Below the pieces are notes generated by a model, which saw nothing but the letters and a program-made list of their open reading frames with translations, ran no database searches and was not told the DNA's origin. Below are positions 33,826-42,218 of a stretch of 64,000 nucleotides of DNA, piece after piece (within the stretch, counting starts at the first letter, position 1; each line of letters begins with the position of its first letter). The stretch lies in NCBI GenBank assembly GCA_023384105.1, contig JAHDXR010000016.1, positions 16,499 through 80,498 on the forward strand. The letters run 5' to 3'. This DNA is from Hyphomonadaceae bacterium (GTDB lineage Bacteria; Pseudomonadota; Alphaproteobacteria; Caulobacterales; Aquidulcibacteraceae). The translations under genes were made by a program, and so were the position numbers.

Positions 33826-34433
33826 TGTCCAACGTCCGCCGATACGCCTTCGACACCGAATTCGCGCCCGACGGCGCAATCGTCAGCGCCGCGCCGAGGC
33901 CGCTGACGCCGGAGGAAGTCGAGGCCGAGCGCCAGGCGGCCTATCGGAAGGGCGCGCAGGACGCGCTCGCCCAAGCCGAACGCGATACGGCGGCGGCGCT
34001 GCAGGCCCTGGCCGACGCGGCGTCCGCCGTGGTCACGCGGCTCGACGCCGAGAGCAAGTCGATGCGCGAGGAAGCGGCGCGCGTGGCGATGGCGGCGGCG
34101 CGCAAGATCGCGGGCGCCGCGCTCGACGCCTACGGGCAGGAGCGCGCCGCGGCCGCGGTCGAGGCGGCGATGGACGCGCTGCGGCATCAGCCGCGCCTGG
34201 TGGTGCGGATCTCGTCCGAAGCCGCCGAGACGCTGAAGCCGCGCATCGAGGAGATGGTGGCGACCCACGCCTATGCCGGCGCCGTGCTGGTGCGCCCGCA
34301 GCCGGGCTTCGCCAAGGGCGATGTCGTGATCGACTGGTCCGACGGCGTGATCTCGATGAAACCCGACGACGCCGCAGCCCGCATCGAAACGCTGATTGAA
34401 GCGGCCCTCGCCGCGCCTGCGACGCAAAGCTGA
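33825..34433 (+). CDS. fliH: FliH-type flagellar export ATPase regulator (FlbE)
   Basis: This 202-residue protein is rich in Ala/Glu helices: PLTPEEVEAERQAAYRKGAQDAL in the N-terminal coiled coil, then AARVAMAAARKIAGAALDAYG and a C-terminal GDVVIDWSDGVI. The position between fliG and fliN is that of flbE in the Caulobacter fliF operon; FlbE is the FliH counterpart. It should bind FliI (encoded at 39752) and FliN at the export gate. Confidence 0.85.
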   Translation: MSNVRRYAFDTEFAPDGAIVSAAPRPLTPEEVEAERQAAYRKGAQDALAQAERDTAAALQALADAASAVVTRLDAESKSMREEAARVAMAAARKIAGAALDAYGQERAAAAVEAAMDALRHQPRLVVRISSEAAETLKPRIEEMVATHAYAGAVLVRPQPGFAKGDVVIDWSDGVISMKPDDAAARIETLIEAALAAPATQS

Positions 34434-34444
34434 CGAGGCAAGAC

Positions 34445-34771
34445 ATGTCCGACCTGAAGCTCGATGAATTCTCCCCCACGCCCAGCGACGGCGGCGCATC
34501 GGCCGACGGCAGCGAGCGCAGCGCCGCCGATCTCGCCGCCGTCTTCGACGTGCCGGTCAACATCCAAGCGGTGCTGGGGCGGGCGAACATGGAAGTGGCG
34601 TCGCTGCTGCGGCTTTCGCGCGGCTCGGTGATCGAACTCGACCGCAAGGTCGGCGAAGCGATCGACATCTATGTCAACAACCGCCTCGTCGCGCGCGGCG
34701 AAGTCGTCGTGGTCGACGAACGTCTCGGCGTGACCATGACGGAAATCATCAAGGACGGGGACGCCGCCTGA
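34445..34771 (+). CDS. fliN: Flagellar motor switch protein FliN
   Basis: The 108-residue protein has the SpoA domain signature: VFDVPVNIQAVLGRANMEVASLLRLSRGSVIELDRKVGEAIDIYVNNRLVARGEVVVVDERLGVTMTEII (about residues 33-102). It is the C-ring component that forms the base of the switch and docks the export ATPase complex. Confidence 0.97.
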   Translation: MSDLKLDEFSPTPSDGGASADGSERSAADLAAVFDVPVNIQAVLGRANMEVASLLRLSRGSVIELDRKVGEAIDIYVNNRLVARGEVVVVDERLGVTMTEIIKDGDAA

Positions 34772-34792
34772 GGCGGCGTGAGGAGTACGGAT

Positions 34793-36142
34793 ATGCGTTT
34801 GCTGATCGTCGGCCCGCTCGGAGGACAGATCTCCGCCGCCACGAAGATCGCGATGGAGCACGGCGCCAAGGTCGCGCACGTGGACACGATCGAACAGGCG
34901 ACGACGGCCCTGCGCGTGCGCGGCGCCGATCTGCTGATGGTCGACGCCCGGCTCGACATCGCCGCGCTGATCGCCGCCAACGAAGCCGAGCATATCGTCG
35001 TGCCGGTGGTCGCGGCCGGCGTCGGCATCGATCCGGCGCTGGCGGCGCGCGCGATCCGTCAGGGCGCGCGCGAATACATTTCGCTGCCGCCCGATCCGGA
35101 GCTGATCGCCGCCGTTCTCGCCGCCGTGTGCGACGACGAGCGGCCGATGATCGCCGAGGACGCGGCGATGAAGCAGGTGATCCAGCTCGCCGACCAGATC
35201 GCGGCGTCCGACGCCTCGATCATGATCACCGGCGAAAGCGGCGTCGGCAAGGAAGTGCTGGCGCGCTACGTGCACAAGAAGTCGAAGCGCAGGGACAAGC
35301 CGTTCATCGCCGTGAACTGCGCGGCGATTCCGGAGAACCTGCTCGAAAGCGAGCTGTTCGGCCACGAGAAAGGCGCCTTCACCGGCGCCGTGGCGCGCCG
35401 CATCGGCAAGTTCGAGGAAGCCGACGGCGGCACGCTGCTGCTCGACGAAATCTCGGAAATGGACCTTCGGCTGCAATCGAAGCTGCTGCGCGCGCTGCAG
35501 GAGCGCGTGATCGACCGCGTCGGCGGTTCGAAGCCGGTGCCGGTGAACATTCGCGTGCTGGCGACGTCGAACCGCGATCTGTCTCAGATGGTGCGCGCCG
35601 GCGAGTTCCGCGAGGATCTGCTCTATCGCCTCAACGTGGTGAACCTGCGCATCCCGCCGCTGCGCGAGCGCAAGGACGACCTCGCCGCGCTGTCGGCGTT
35701 CTTCATCGACAAGTATGCGCGCGCCAACGGCCGCCCCGCCCGCCGGCTTTCGCCGGGAGGATTGGCGCAGGTCATGGCGCACGCCTGGCCCGGCAACGTG
35801 CGCGAACTCGAGAATGCGATGCACCGGGCCGTGCTCCTGGCCAATGGCGAGGACGTCGGCGCCGAAGCGATCCGCGCGCCGGACGGCGCCCCGGTCGGCA
35901 AGCGCGACTCCACCGGCGATGCGATCGAAGCGGCGCAGGCCGCCGCGCGCAATCTCGTCGGCCGCACCGTGGCGGAGGTGGAGCAGGATCTGATCCTGGA
36001 GACGCTGACGCACTGCCTCGGCAACCGCACCCACGCGGCGCACATCCTCGGCATTTCGATCCGCACGTTGCGCAACAAGCTGAAGCAGTACTCCGACGAC
36101 GGCGCGAAAATCCCGCCGCCGCCGACCGGACAAGCGGCGTGA
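34793..36142 (+). CDS. flbD: Sigma-54-dependent flagellar activator FlbD
   Basis: The 449-residue protein has a degenerate receiver-like domain (residues 1-115, with D51 in VDARLD), an AAA+ sigma-54 activator domain with Walker A GESGVGKE (147-154), the GAFTGA loop in HEKGAFTGAV, and LLLDEISEMD as Walker B. A Fis-type helix-turn-helix follows at the end (THAAHILGISIRTLRNKLKQY). Placement after fliN copies the Caulobacter fliF operon, where FlbD activates class III/IV flagellar promoters and represses fliF. The start is ATG 34793 with GAGGAG upstream, not the GTG at 34778. No fliX is in the window. Confidence 0.95.
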   Translation: MRLLIVGPLGGQISAATKIAMEHGAKVAHVDTIEQATTALRVRGADLLMVDARLDIAALIAANEAEHIVVPVVAAGVGIDPALAARAIRQGAREYISLPPDPELIAAVLAAVCDDERPMIAEDAAMKQVIQLADQIAASDASIMITGESGVGKEVLARYVHKKSKRRDKPFIAVNCAAIPENLLESELFGHEKGAFTGAVARRIGKFEEADGGTLLLDEISEMDLRLQSKLLRALQERVIDRVGGSKPVPVNIRVLATSNRDLSQMVRAGEFREDLLYRLNVVNLRIPPLRERKDDLAALSAFFIDKYARANGRPARRLSPGGLAQVMAHAWPGNVRELENAMHRAVLLANGEDVGAEAIRAPDGAPVGKRDSTGDAIEAAQAAARNLVGRTVAEVEQDLILETLTHCLGNRTHAAHILGISIRTLRNKLKQYSDDGAKIPPPPTGQAA

Positions 36143-36221
36143 CGGCGATGCACGGCCCATGTGCTCCCCCGCTTGCGGGAGAGCTGTCGAGCGCGCAGCG
36201 CGAGACTGAGGGGGCGCGCGC

Positions 36222-38312
36222 ATGACCGACGCAGCACAGCCGCAGGGCAGCGCCCTTTCGTTCGACGTGTTGCGCGGCTTCGTCATGCGCGGCGAGATCG
36301 CGCTGGCGGCCGGCGTGCTCGGCATCCTGGCGATCATGCTGGTGCCGCTGCCGCCGGCGCTGCTCGACTTCCTGCTGGCGATCTCGATCGTCTCCTCGAT
36401 CCTGGTGCTGATGACGGCGCTGATGATCAAGAAGCCGCTCGAGTTCACCGCCTTTCCGTCCGTGCTGCTGCTGACCACGCTGCTCAGGCTGGCGCTCAAC
36501 ATCGCCTCGACGCGCCTCATTCTCGCCAACGGCCAGAACGGCGAGCACGCGGCCGGCGAAGTCATCGCCGCGTTCGCGCGGTTCGTGATGGGCGGCGAGT
36601 TCGTGATCGGCGTGATCGTGTTCGCGATCCTGGTGATCGTGAACTTCGTCGTCATCACCCGCGGCTCGACCCGGATCGCCGAAGTCGCCGCGCGCTTCAC
36701 CCTGGACGCCATGCCCGGCAAGCAGATGGCCATCGACGCCGATCTCTCCGCCGGCCTCATCAACGAAACGCAGGCGCGCGACCGCCGTAAAGCGCTCGAA
36801 GACGAAAGCGCCTTCTTCGGGGCCATGGACGGCGCCTCGAAGTTCGTGCGCGGCGACGCCATCGCCGGCCTGCTGATCGTCTTCATCAACATCATCGGCG
36901 GCATCATCATCGGCGTCGCCTCGCACGGCATGGATTTCTCGGAAGCCGGCCGCACCTACACCCTGCTCACCGTCGGCGACGGCCTGGTGACGCAGATTCC
37001 GGCGCTGATCATCTCGGTCGCCGCCGGCTTGCTGGTGACGAAAGCGGGCATCGACGGCGCGGCGGACAAGGCGCTGGCGAAACAGCTCGCCTCCTATCCC
37101 GTTGCGCTCGGCGTCGTGGCCGCCTGCGCGCTTGGCGTCGCGGTGCTGCCGGGCATGCCGAAGATTCCGTTCCTGGTGCTGGCGGGCGCGGCGGGCCTCC
37201 TGGCGTGGCGCCTGCGCGAAGCCAACCGGATGGCGGCGGAGACGGCCGCGGCCGAGCCCGCGCCGGCCGCGCCGGTGGAGGAAACGCCCGCCGCCTCGCT
37301 GGCGATGGACGACATCCGCATCGAACTCGGCTTTGCGCTGCTGCCGCTGATCAACGACGTGCAGGGCCGCCGGCTCACCGACCAGATCAAGGCGCTGCGC
37401 AAGACGCTGGCGCAGGACTACGGCTTCGTGATGCCGAGCGTGCGCATCCTCGACAACGTGCAGATGGGCGCCGACCAGTACGCCATCCGCATCCGCGAGA
37501 TGGACGCAGGCGACGGCAAGCTGAAAATGGGCGCGCTGCTGGCGATGGACCCGACCGGCGCCGGCATCGCCATTCCGGGCGAGGCGGTGAAGGAGCCGGC
37601 GTTCGGGCTCGACGCCAAATGGATCGACGAGCGCGCGAGGGAGGAAGCGAGCTTCCGCGGCTATACGGTTGTCGATCCCGCCACCGTGCTCGCCACCCAC
37701 CTCACCGAGGTGATCAAGGAGCACATGAGCGAACTGTTGACGTTCGCCGAGGTGAAGAAGCTGATCAAGGACCTGCCGAAGGACACCCAGACGCTGCTGG
37801 ACGATGCCGCGCCGGCGCATATCTCCTGGAGCGGCGTGCAGCGCATCCTGCAAAATCTGCTCAAGGAACGCGTCTCGATCCGCGATCTCGGCGCCATCGT
37901 CGAAGCCGTCGCCGAAGCGGCGCCGGCGATGCACGATCTGGTGCTGATCACCGAGCACGTGCGCGCGCGCCTGGCCCGCCAGATCTGCCACCAGCACCGC
38001 AACCCCGACGGCTCGCTGCCGATCATCACGCTCTCGCCGCCGTGGGAACAGGCGTTCGCGGAAGCGGTCATCGGCGAAGGCCAGAACCGCCAGCTGGCGC
38101 TCGCGCCGTCGAAGCTGCACGAATTCGTCGCCGATGTGCGCGGCGCGTTCGAGCGCGCGGCGCAGGCGGGCGAAACGCCGGTGCTGCTCACCTCCCCCGG
38201 CATCCGCCCGTTCGTGCGCTCGCTGATCGAGCGCTTCCGCCCGTCGACGGTGGTGATGGGCCAAGGCGAAGTGCACGCCAAGGTGCGGCTCAAGGCGATG
38301 GGGCAGGTTTAA
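36222..38312 (+). CDS. flhA: Flagellar type III export gate protein FlhA
   Basis: The 696-residue protein has about eight membrane segments in residues 20-320. It carries the FHIPEP-family loop (EFTAFPSVLLLTTLLRLALNIASTR, GEFVIGVIVFAILVIVNFVVITRGSTRIAEVAARFTLDAMPGKQMAIDADL) and a large cytosolic domain from about residue 350. It is the ion-linked gate of the flagellar secretion system. The stop codon TAA at 38310-38312 is immediately followed by dispersed repeat copy D. Confidence 0.97.
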   Translation: MTDAAQPQGSALSFDVLRGFVMRGEIALAAGVLGILAIMLVPLPPALLDFLLAISIVSSILVLMTALMIKKPLEFTAFPSVLLLTTLLRLALNIASTRLILANGQNGEHAAGEVIAAFARFVMGGEFVIGVIVFAILVIVNFVVITRGSTRIAEVAARFTLDAMPGKQMAIDADLSAGLINETQARDRRKALEDESAFFGAMDGASKFVRGDAIAGLLIVFINIIGGIIIGVASHGMDFSEAGRTYTLLTVGDGLVTQIPALIISVAAGLLVTKAGIDGAADKALAKQLASYPVALGVVAACALGVAVLPGMPKIPFLVLAGAAGLLAWRLREANRMAAETAAAEPAPAAPVEETPAASLAMDDIRIELGFALLPLINDVQGRRLTDQIKALRKTLAQDYGFVMPSVRILDNVQMGADQYAIRIREMDAGDGKLKMGALLAMDPTGAGIAIPGEAVKEPAFGLDAKWIDERAREEASFRGYTVVDPATVLATHLTEVIKEHMSELLTFAEVKKLIKDLPKDTQTLLDDAAPAHISWSGVQRILQNLLKERVSIRDLGAIVEAVAEAAPAMHDLVLITEHVRARLARQICHQHRNPDGSLPIITLSPPWEQAFAEAVIGEGQNRQLALAPSKLHEFVADVRGAFERAAQAGETPVLLTSPGIRPFVRSLIERFRPSTVVMGQGEVHAKVRLKAMGQV

Positions 38313-38389
38313 TATGGACCGCCGGCGTCCCGGCACGCGCCGTGTTCTGAAATCTTGAGCGCAGTCCGGCGGGACGCCGGCGGTCCATA
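38313..38389. repeat. Dispersed palindromic repeat, copy D
   Basis: It starts TATGGACCGCCGGCGTCCC and ends GGGACGCCGGCGGTCCATA, with a 39-nt centre. It begins on the first base after the flhA stop codon. Confidence 0.8.
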
Positions 38390-38423
38390 GAACGCGCCAT
38401 AAAATTTCGTCATTGAGCGCGCG

Positions 38424-38431
38424 TTAACCAT
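38424..38431 (+). promoter_or_regulatory. CtrA-type box TTAACCAT upstream of FlhG-like gene
   Basis: This is the same octamer as upstream of fliF, 40-55 nt before the candidate starts (GTG 38471 or ATG 38486). The short distance suggests a promoter very close to the gene and possibly a leaderless or short-leader mRNA. Confidence 0.55.
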
Positions 38432-38470
38432 AACAGGGCGCCGCCGCTAACCCATCCGCAATTCCTGCCT

Positions 38471-39289
38471 GTGCATATCTGCGGCATGGGCGCCAACGCC
38501 GCCACCTCCGAAAGCCAGCTGCCGCGCACGCGCGCCGCGCCGATCTTCGCCGTCGCCTCGGGCAAGGGCGGCGTCGGCAAGACCTGGATTTCGACCATGC
38601 TGTCGATCGCGTTCGGCCGCGCCGGCCAACGCGCGCTGCTGGTCGACTGCGACCTGGGGCTGGCGAACGTCGACGTGCAGCTGGGCGTGCGCCCGCAAGC
38701 CGACGTGCACTCGGTCGTGCGCGGCTTCCTCGAACTCGACGCGGCGGTGACGCCGGTGATGGGCGGGCCGGGCCGCAATGGCGGCTTCGACTTGATCGCC
38801 GGGCACTCGGGCTCGGGCGCGCTGGGCGCGGTGAAGCTTGAGGAAGTGGCCCGCATCGCCAACGGCCTCACCAAACTCACGCCGCACTATGATCGTGTGA
38901 TCCTCGATCTCGCCGCCGGCATAGATCCGACCGTGCTGCGCTTCGCGCGCGCGGCCGACAAGCTGATCCTGGTGACGACCGAAGAACCCACCGCCCTCAC
39001 CGACGCCTACGCGATGGTGAAGCTTCTGCGCCTGCAGGGCTCGCAAGTCGCGCCATGGGTGATCGTCAACATGGCCGAGAACCGCGTCAAAGGCCGGCGC
39101 GTGTTCGACCAGTTCGCGATGGCCTGCAACGAATATCTCGGTTTCAAGCCCAAGTTCGCCGGCGCCGTCTGCCGCGACCCGCGCGTGCCGGACTCGATCC
39201 GCGCCCAGATGCCGCTGCCGATGCGCCATCCGCAATCGCAGGCGTATGAAGACGTGATCCGGATCGTCGAGACGCTGAATGCGAATTGA
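38471..39289 (+). CDS. MinD/ParA-type ATPase, FlhG/FleN-like flagellar number regulator
   Basis: This 272-residue deviant Walker A ATPase has FAVASGKGGVGKTWISTMLSIAFG (residues about 27-50, Walker A with the signature Lys), LLVDCDLGLANVDVQLG and a Walker B-like YDRVILDLAAGID. It resembles FlhG/FleN, which with FlhF sets flagellar number and place. FlhF itself is not present. The location after flhA in a flagellar cluster supports that function over chromosome partitioning. The start may be GTG 38471 or ATG 38486. Confidence 0.85.
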   Translation: MHICGMGANAATSESQLPRTRAAPIFAVASGKGGVGKTWISTMLSIAFGRAGQRALLVDCDLGLANVDVQLGVRPQADVHSVVRGFLELDAAVTPVMGGPGRNGGFDLIAGHSGSGALGAVKLEEVARIANGLTKLTPHYDRVILDLAAGIDPTVLRFARAADKLILVTTEEPTALTDAYAMVKLLRLQGSQVAPWVIVNMAENRVKGRRVFDQFAMACNEYLGFKPKFAGAVCRDPRVPDSIRAQMPLPMRHPQSQAYEDVIRIVETLNAN

Positions 39290-39294
39290 GGCAG

Positions 39295-39329
39295 TAGTCA
39301 GATAGCCAGTAGGAAGCCCGCACTGACTA
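39295..39329. terminator. Possible bidirectional terminator hairpin
   Basis: TAGTCAG and CTGACTA flank a 21-nt centre in the 37-nt gap between the convergent FlhG-like and fliJ genes. The stem is weak, without T-runs. Confidence 0.35.
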
Positions 39330-39755
39330 TTGCCTGCTGACCGCTGACGCGCGCGCCGCGCGCATGGTCGCGAACTCATCCAGTTCGGCGTTCTCGTGCT
39401 TCTCGCGCTTGGCCTTTTCGCGCTGCTCTTCCAGCTCGATCAGCCGCTCGAACTTGCGCGCTTCGACGTGCGCTTCCGCGATCAGGCCGCGCAGGCGCTC
39501 GATCTCCTGGCCGATCAGCGCGCGCTCGGCTTCGAGCGCCTTGCGCACCTGGATCGCGGCGACGGCGTAGCCGCCATAGGCGCGCCCGGACTCATAGTCG
39601 CGCTGCGCCAGCGCCTGTTCGGCGCGGACGGTCTGCTCATGGCCGGCGATGCGCTGAGCGATCTCGGCTTCGCGCGCGATCTGCTCGGAGAGCGCGCGGC
39701 GCAAGGTTTCGAGGTCGCGCTGGGCGAGCTTCAGGAGCGTGCGGAAGGCTTTCAT
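39327..39755 (-). CDS. fliJ: Flagellar export chaperone-like protein FliJ
   Basis: The 142-residue protein is almost entirely a coiled coil rich in Glu/Arg/Ala: [20 protein letters not shown], then [20 protein letters not shown]. That is the FliJ pattern, and its start overlaps the fliI stop by 4 nt. FliJ acts as the central stalk of the FliI ATPase hexamer and escorts substrates to FlhA. Identification rests mainly on context and helical structure. Confidence 0.85.
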   Translation of the reverse strand: MKAFRTLLKLAQRDLETLRRALSEQIAREAEIAQRIAGHEQTVRAEQALAQRDYESGRAYGGYAVAAIQVRKALEAERALIGQEIERLRGLIAEAHVEARKFERLIELEEQREKAKREKHENAELDEFATMRAARASAVSRQ

Positions 39756-41071
39756 TGCAGCGCCTCGGCGAGCATGGCGAAGCCGTCCTTGATCGGCGTG
39801 CGGTCGTCGCGGGATTGCGTCAGGAATGCTTCCAGAGCCGGGCGCACGCGCACCGCTTCGTCGACTTGAGCGTCCGCGCCGGGCTTGTAGGCGCCGATGC
39901 GGATCAGTTCTTCCATTTCGTGATAGAGGCTGAGCGCCTCGCGGGCCTTGCCGACCAGCGCATTCTCTTCGGCCGTGTGGCACATCGGCATGAGGCGCGA
40001 GATCGACTTCAGCACATTGATCGCCGGATAGCGGCCGCGCTCGGCGATGGCGCGCTCCATGACGATATGGCCGTCGAGAATGCCGCGCACGGCGTCGGCG
40101 ATCGGCTCGTTATGATCGTCGCCGTCGACCAGCACCGTGAACAGCGCCGTGATCGACCCGGGCCGCCCCTCGTGACCGGGGCCCGCGCGTTCGAGCAGTT
40201 TCGGCAGCTCGGCGAACACGGAGGGCGTGTAGCCCTTCGTCGTCGGCGGCTCGCCGACGGAAAGACCGATCTCGCGCTGCGCCATGGCAAAGCGCGTGAC
40301 CGAATCGACCAGCAGCAGCACGTCGAGGCCTTCGTCGCGGAAGTGCTCGGCCACGGCGCAGGCCATGTGCGGCGCGAGCCGCCGGCGCGCGGCGCCTTCG
40401 TCCGAGGTGGCGACGACGACGACGGAGCGCCTGCGCCCCTCCTCGCCCAGCGTGTCCTCGATGAACTCCTTTACCTCGCGGCCGCGCTCGCCCACCAGGC
40501 CGATCACGATCACGTCCGCCTGCGCCCCGCGCGCCAGCATCGACATCAGCACCGACTTGCCGACGCCGGAGCCGGCGAACACGCCCATGCGCTGGCCGCG
40601 ACAGATCGCGGCGAACGCATTGATCGCCCTCACGCCGACGTCGAGCCGCCCGCCGACGCGCGCGCGATCGTGCGCCGAAGGCGGCGCGGCGCGCACCAGG
40701 CGCGGCTTCAACCCCTGCGCCAGCGGGCCCTGCCCGTCGACCGGATGGCCGAAGCAGTCGACGACGCGGCCGAGCCAGGCGTGCGACGGCCGCGCCAGCG
40801 GCGCCTCGCCCTCCAGTTCGACGCGGGCGCCGGGGCGGATGGCTTCGATGGAATCGTACGGCGCAAGCAAGGCGCGGTCGCCGCGGAAGCCGACAATCTC
40901 GCCGCGCGCCGGGCGCACGCCATGCACCATCGCGCGCGCGCCGAGCGCCAGCGCGTCGATCGGCCCGCTCACCTCGACCAGCGCGCCGGACAAACCGGTC
41001 ACGCGGCCTTCGAAGCGGCGCGGATCGAGCGCATCGATCTCGTTAGCGAGTCTTGAAAGAAGTGAGGGCAT
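39752..41071 (-). CDS. fliI: Flagellum-specific ATP synthase FliI
   Basis: The 439-residue secretion ATPase has the F1-beta-like P-loop [20 protein letters not shown] (about residues 166-185), [42 protein letters not shown] and [21 protein letters not shown]. It powers flagellar protein export. The start is set at ATG 41071 ([20 protein letters not shown]); an in-frame ATG at 41101 is possible. It is divergent from ctrA. Confidence 0.96.
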   Translation of the reverse strand: MPSLLSRLANEIDALDPRRFEGRVTGLSGALVEVSGPIDALALGARAMVHGVRPARGEIVGFRGDRALLAPYDSIEAIRPGARVELEGEAPLARPSHAWLGRVVDCFGHPVDGQGPLAQGLKPRLVRAAPPSAHDRARVGGRLDVGVRAINAFAAICRGQRMGVFAGSGVGKSVLMSMLARGAQADVIVIGLVGERGREVKEFIEDTLGEEGRRRSVVVVATSDEGAARRRLAPHMACAVAEHFRDEGLDVLLLVDSVTRFAMAQREIGLSVGEPPTTKGYTPSVFAELPKLLERAGPGHEGRPGSITALFTVLVDGDDHNEPIADAVRGILDGHIVMERAIAERGRYPAINVLKSISRLMPMCHTAEENALVGKAREALSLYHEMEELIRIGAYKPGADAQVDEAVRVRPALEAFLTQSRDDRTPIKDGFAMLAEALQ

Positions 41072-41391
41072 CCGCTTCGCGTGCGTCCTCCACAACTTCA
41101 TCAGCCGGTATGGTGAACGAAAACCTAACGCCGGGCATTGGTTTACACGGCTCGTTCAGTCGCCGATTCAAAATCAACCGGTTGCGATGAGGTTTTCTTC
41201 GGCATCTAGCGCTTGCCGCCCGAGTCGAACTCTGATTCACACGTCTTAACGGAGCTGATGAGGGCGGGCCAAAGCAACGAAAGTCCGGGGTAACGCTAGT
41301 ATTTCGTTATCGCGTTAAGACTTCTTACAGAATTCATACCGATTCTGTGGATTAACGTTGCCGAGGCCTTGCGTCGGTCGGGGAGCATTCA
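41072..41391. promoter_or_regulatory. ctrA / fliI divergent regulatory region
   Basis: This 320-nt region has no gene. It holds four GANTC sites (41165-41169, 41222-41226, 41234-41238, 41341-41345), the target of the cell-cycle methyltransferase CcrM. It also has TTAA motifs that may be CtrA half sites (41244-41250 TCTTAAC, 41315 TTAA, 41352 TTAACG). In Caulobacter the ctrA P1 promoter is governed by GANTC methylation/GcrA and P2 by CtrA itself; the same logic is plausible here. Confidence 0.6.
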
Positions 41392-42114
41392 ATGCGAGTC
41401 TTGTTGATCGAAGACGATAGCGCCACGGCGCAGGGCATCGAACTGATGCTCAAATCCGAGGGGTTCAATATCTACTCGACCGACCTGGGCGAGGAAGGCA
41501 TCGACCTCGGCAAGCTCTACGATTACGACATTATCGTCTTGGACCTGACGCTGCCCGACATGCACGGCTACGACGTGCTGAAGCAGCTGCGCGTGGCGCG
41601 GGTGAACACCCCGATCCTGATCCTCTCGGGCACCGCCGACATCGACACCAAGGTCCGCGGCCTCGGCTACGGCGCCGACGATTACATGACCAAGCCCTTC
41701 AACAAGGACGAACTGATCGCGCGGATCAACGCGATCGTCCGCCGCTCCAAGGGCCACGCTCATTCCGTCATCAAAACGGGCGACGTCGTCGTCAATCTGG
41801 ATGCGAAGACGGTCGAGGTGTCCGGCCAGCGCGTCCACCTGACGGGCAAGGAATACCAGATGCTGGAGCTGCTCTCGCTCCGCAAAGGCACGACGCTGAC
41901 CAAGGAGATGTTCCTCAACCATCTCTATGGCGGCATGGACGAGCCGGAACTGAAGATCATCGACGTCTTCATCTGCAAGCTGCGCAAGAAGCTGGCGGCC
42001 GCGACCGGCGGCGAGCACTACATCGAGACGGTGTGGGGCCGCGGCTACGTACTGCGCGATCCGCAGGAAGCCGGCGCGACGGCGACGCCGACATCGGGCG
42101 TCGCGGCGGCCTGA
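41392..42114 (+). CDS. ctrA: Cell-cycle response regulator CtrA
   Basis: The 240-residue OmpR-type regulator is easily recognised: [24 protein letters not shown] at the start, phospho-acceptor D51 in VLDLTLPD, the conserved run [20 protein letters not shown], then [20 protein letters not shown] and [20 protein letters not shown] of the winged helix. It is the master regulator of replication, division and flagellar genes in this lineage. The C-terminus ends GVAAA, similar to the Ala-Ala ClpXP degradation tag of Caulobacter CtrA. A terminator follows the gene. Confidence 0.98.
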   Translation: MRVLLIEDDSATAQGIELMLKSEGFNIYSTDLGEEGIDLGKLYDYDIIVLDLTLPDMHGYDVLKQLRVARVNTPILILSGTADIDTKVRGLGYGADDYMTKPFNKDELIARINAIVRRSKGHAHSVIKTGDVVVNLDAKTVEVSGQRVHLTGKEYQMLELLSLRKGTTLTKEMFLNHLYGGMDEPELKIIDVFICKLRKKLAAATGGEHYIETVWGRGYVLRDPQEAGATATPTSGVAAA

Positions 42115-42139
42115 ACCGAAACTGTATATCGTGATTTAG

Positions 42140-42168
42140 AGGGCGGGTCGCTGCAAGCGGCCCGCCCT
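42140..42168 (+). terminator. Terminator hairpin after ctrA
   Basis: AGGGCGGG-T-CGCT pairs with AGCG-G-CCCGCCCT around GCA, 26 nt after the ctrA stop codon. Only two T residues follow. Confidence 0.7.
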
Positions 42169-42218
42169 TGGCGTATTGTCGCGCTGCATGTTCGAGCGAA
42201 CGGAGGCGCGTAACACAC

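Noticed and set aside
34271..36955. 894-codon minus-strand frame across fliN, flbD and flhA
   Set aside because: It is the antisense shadow of three well-recognised genes, with low-complexity composition.
35772..38336. 854-codon minus-strand frame across flbD and flhA
   Set aside because: It is a His/Arg/Asp-rich antisense shadow with no family motif.
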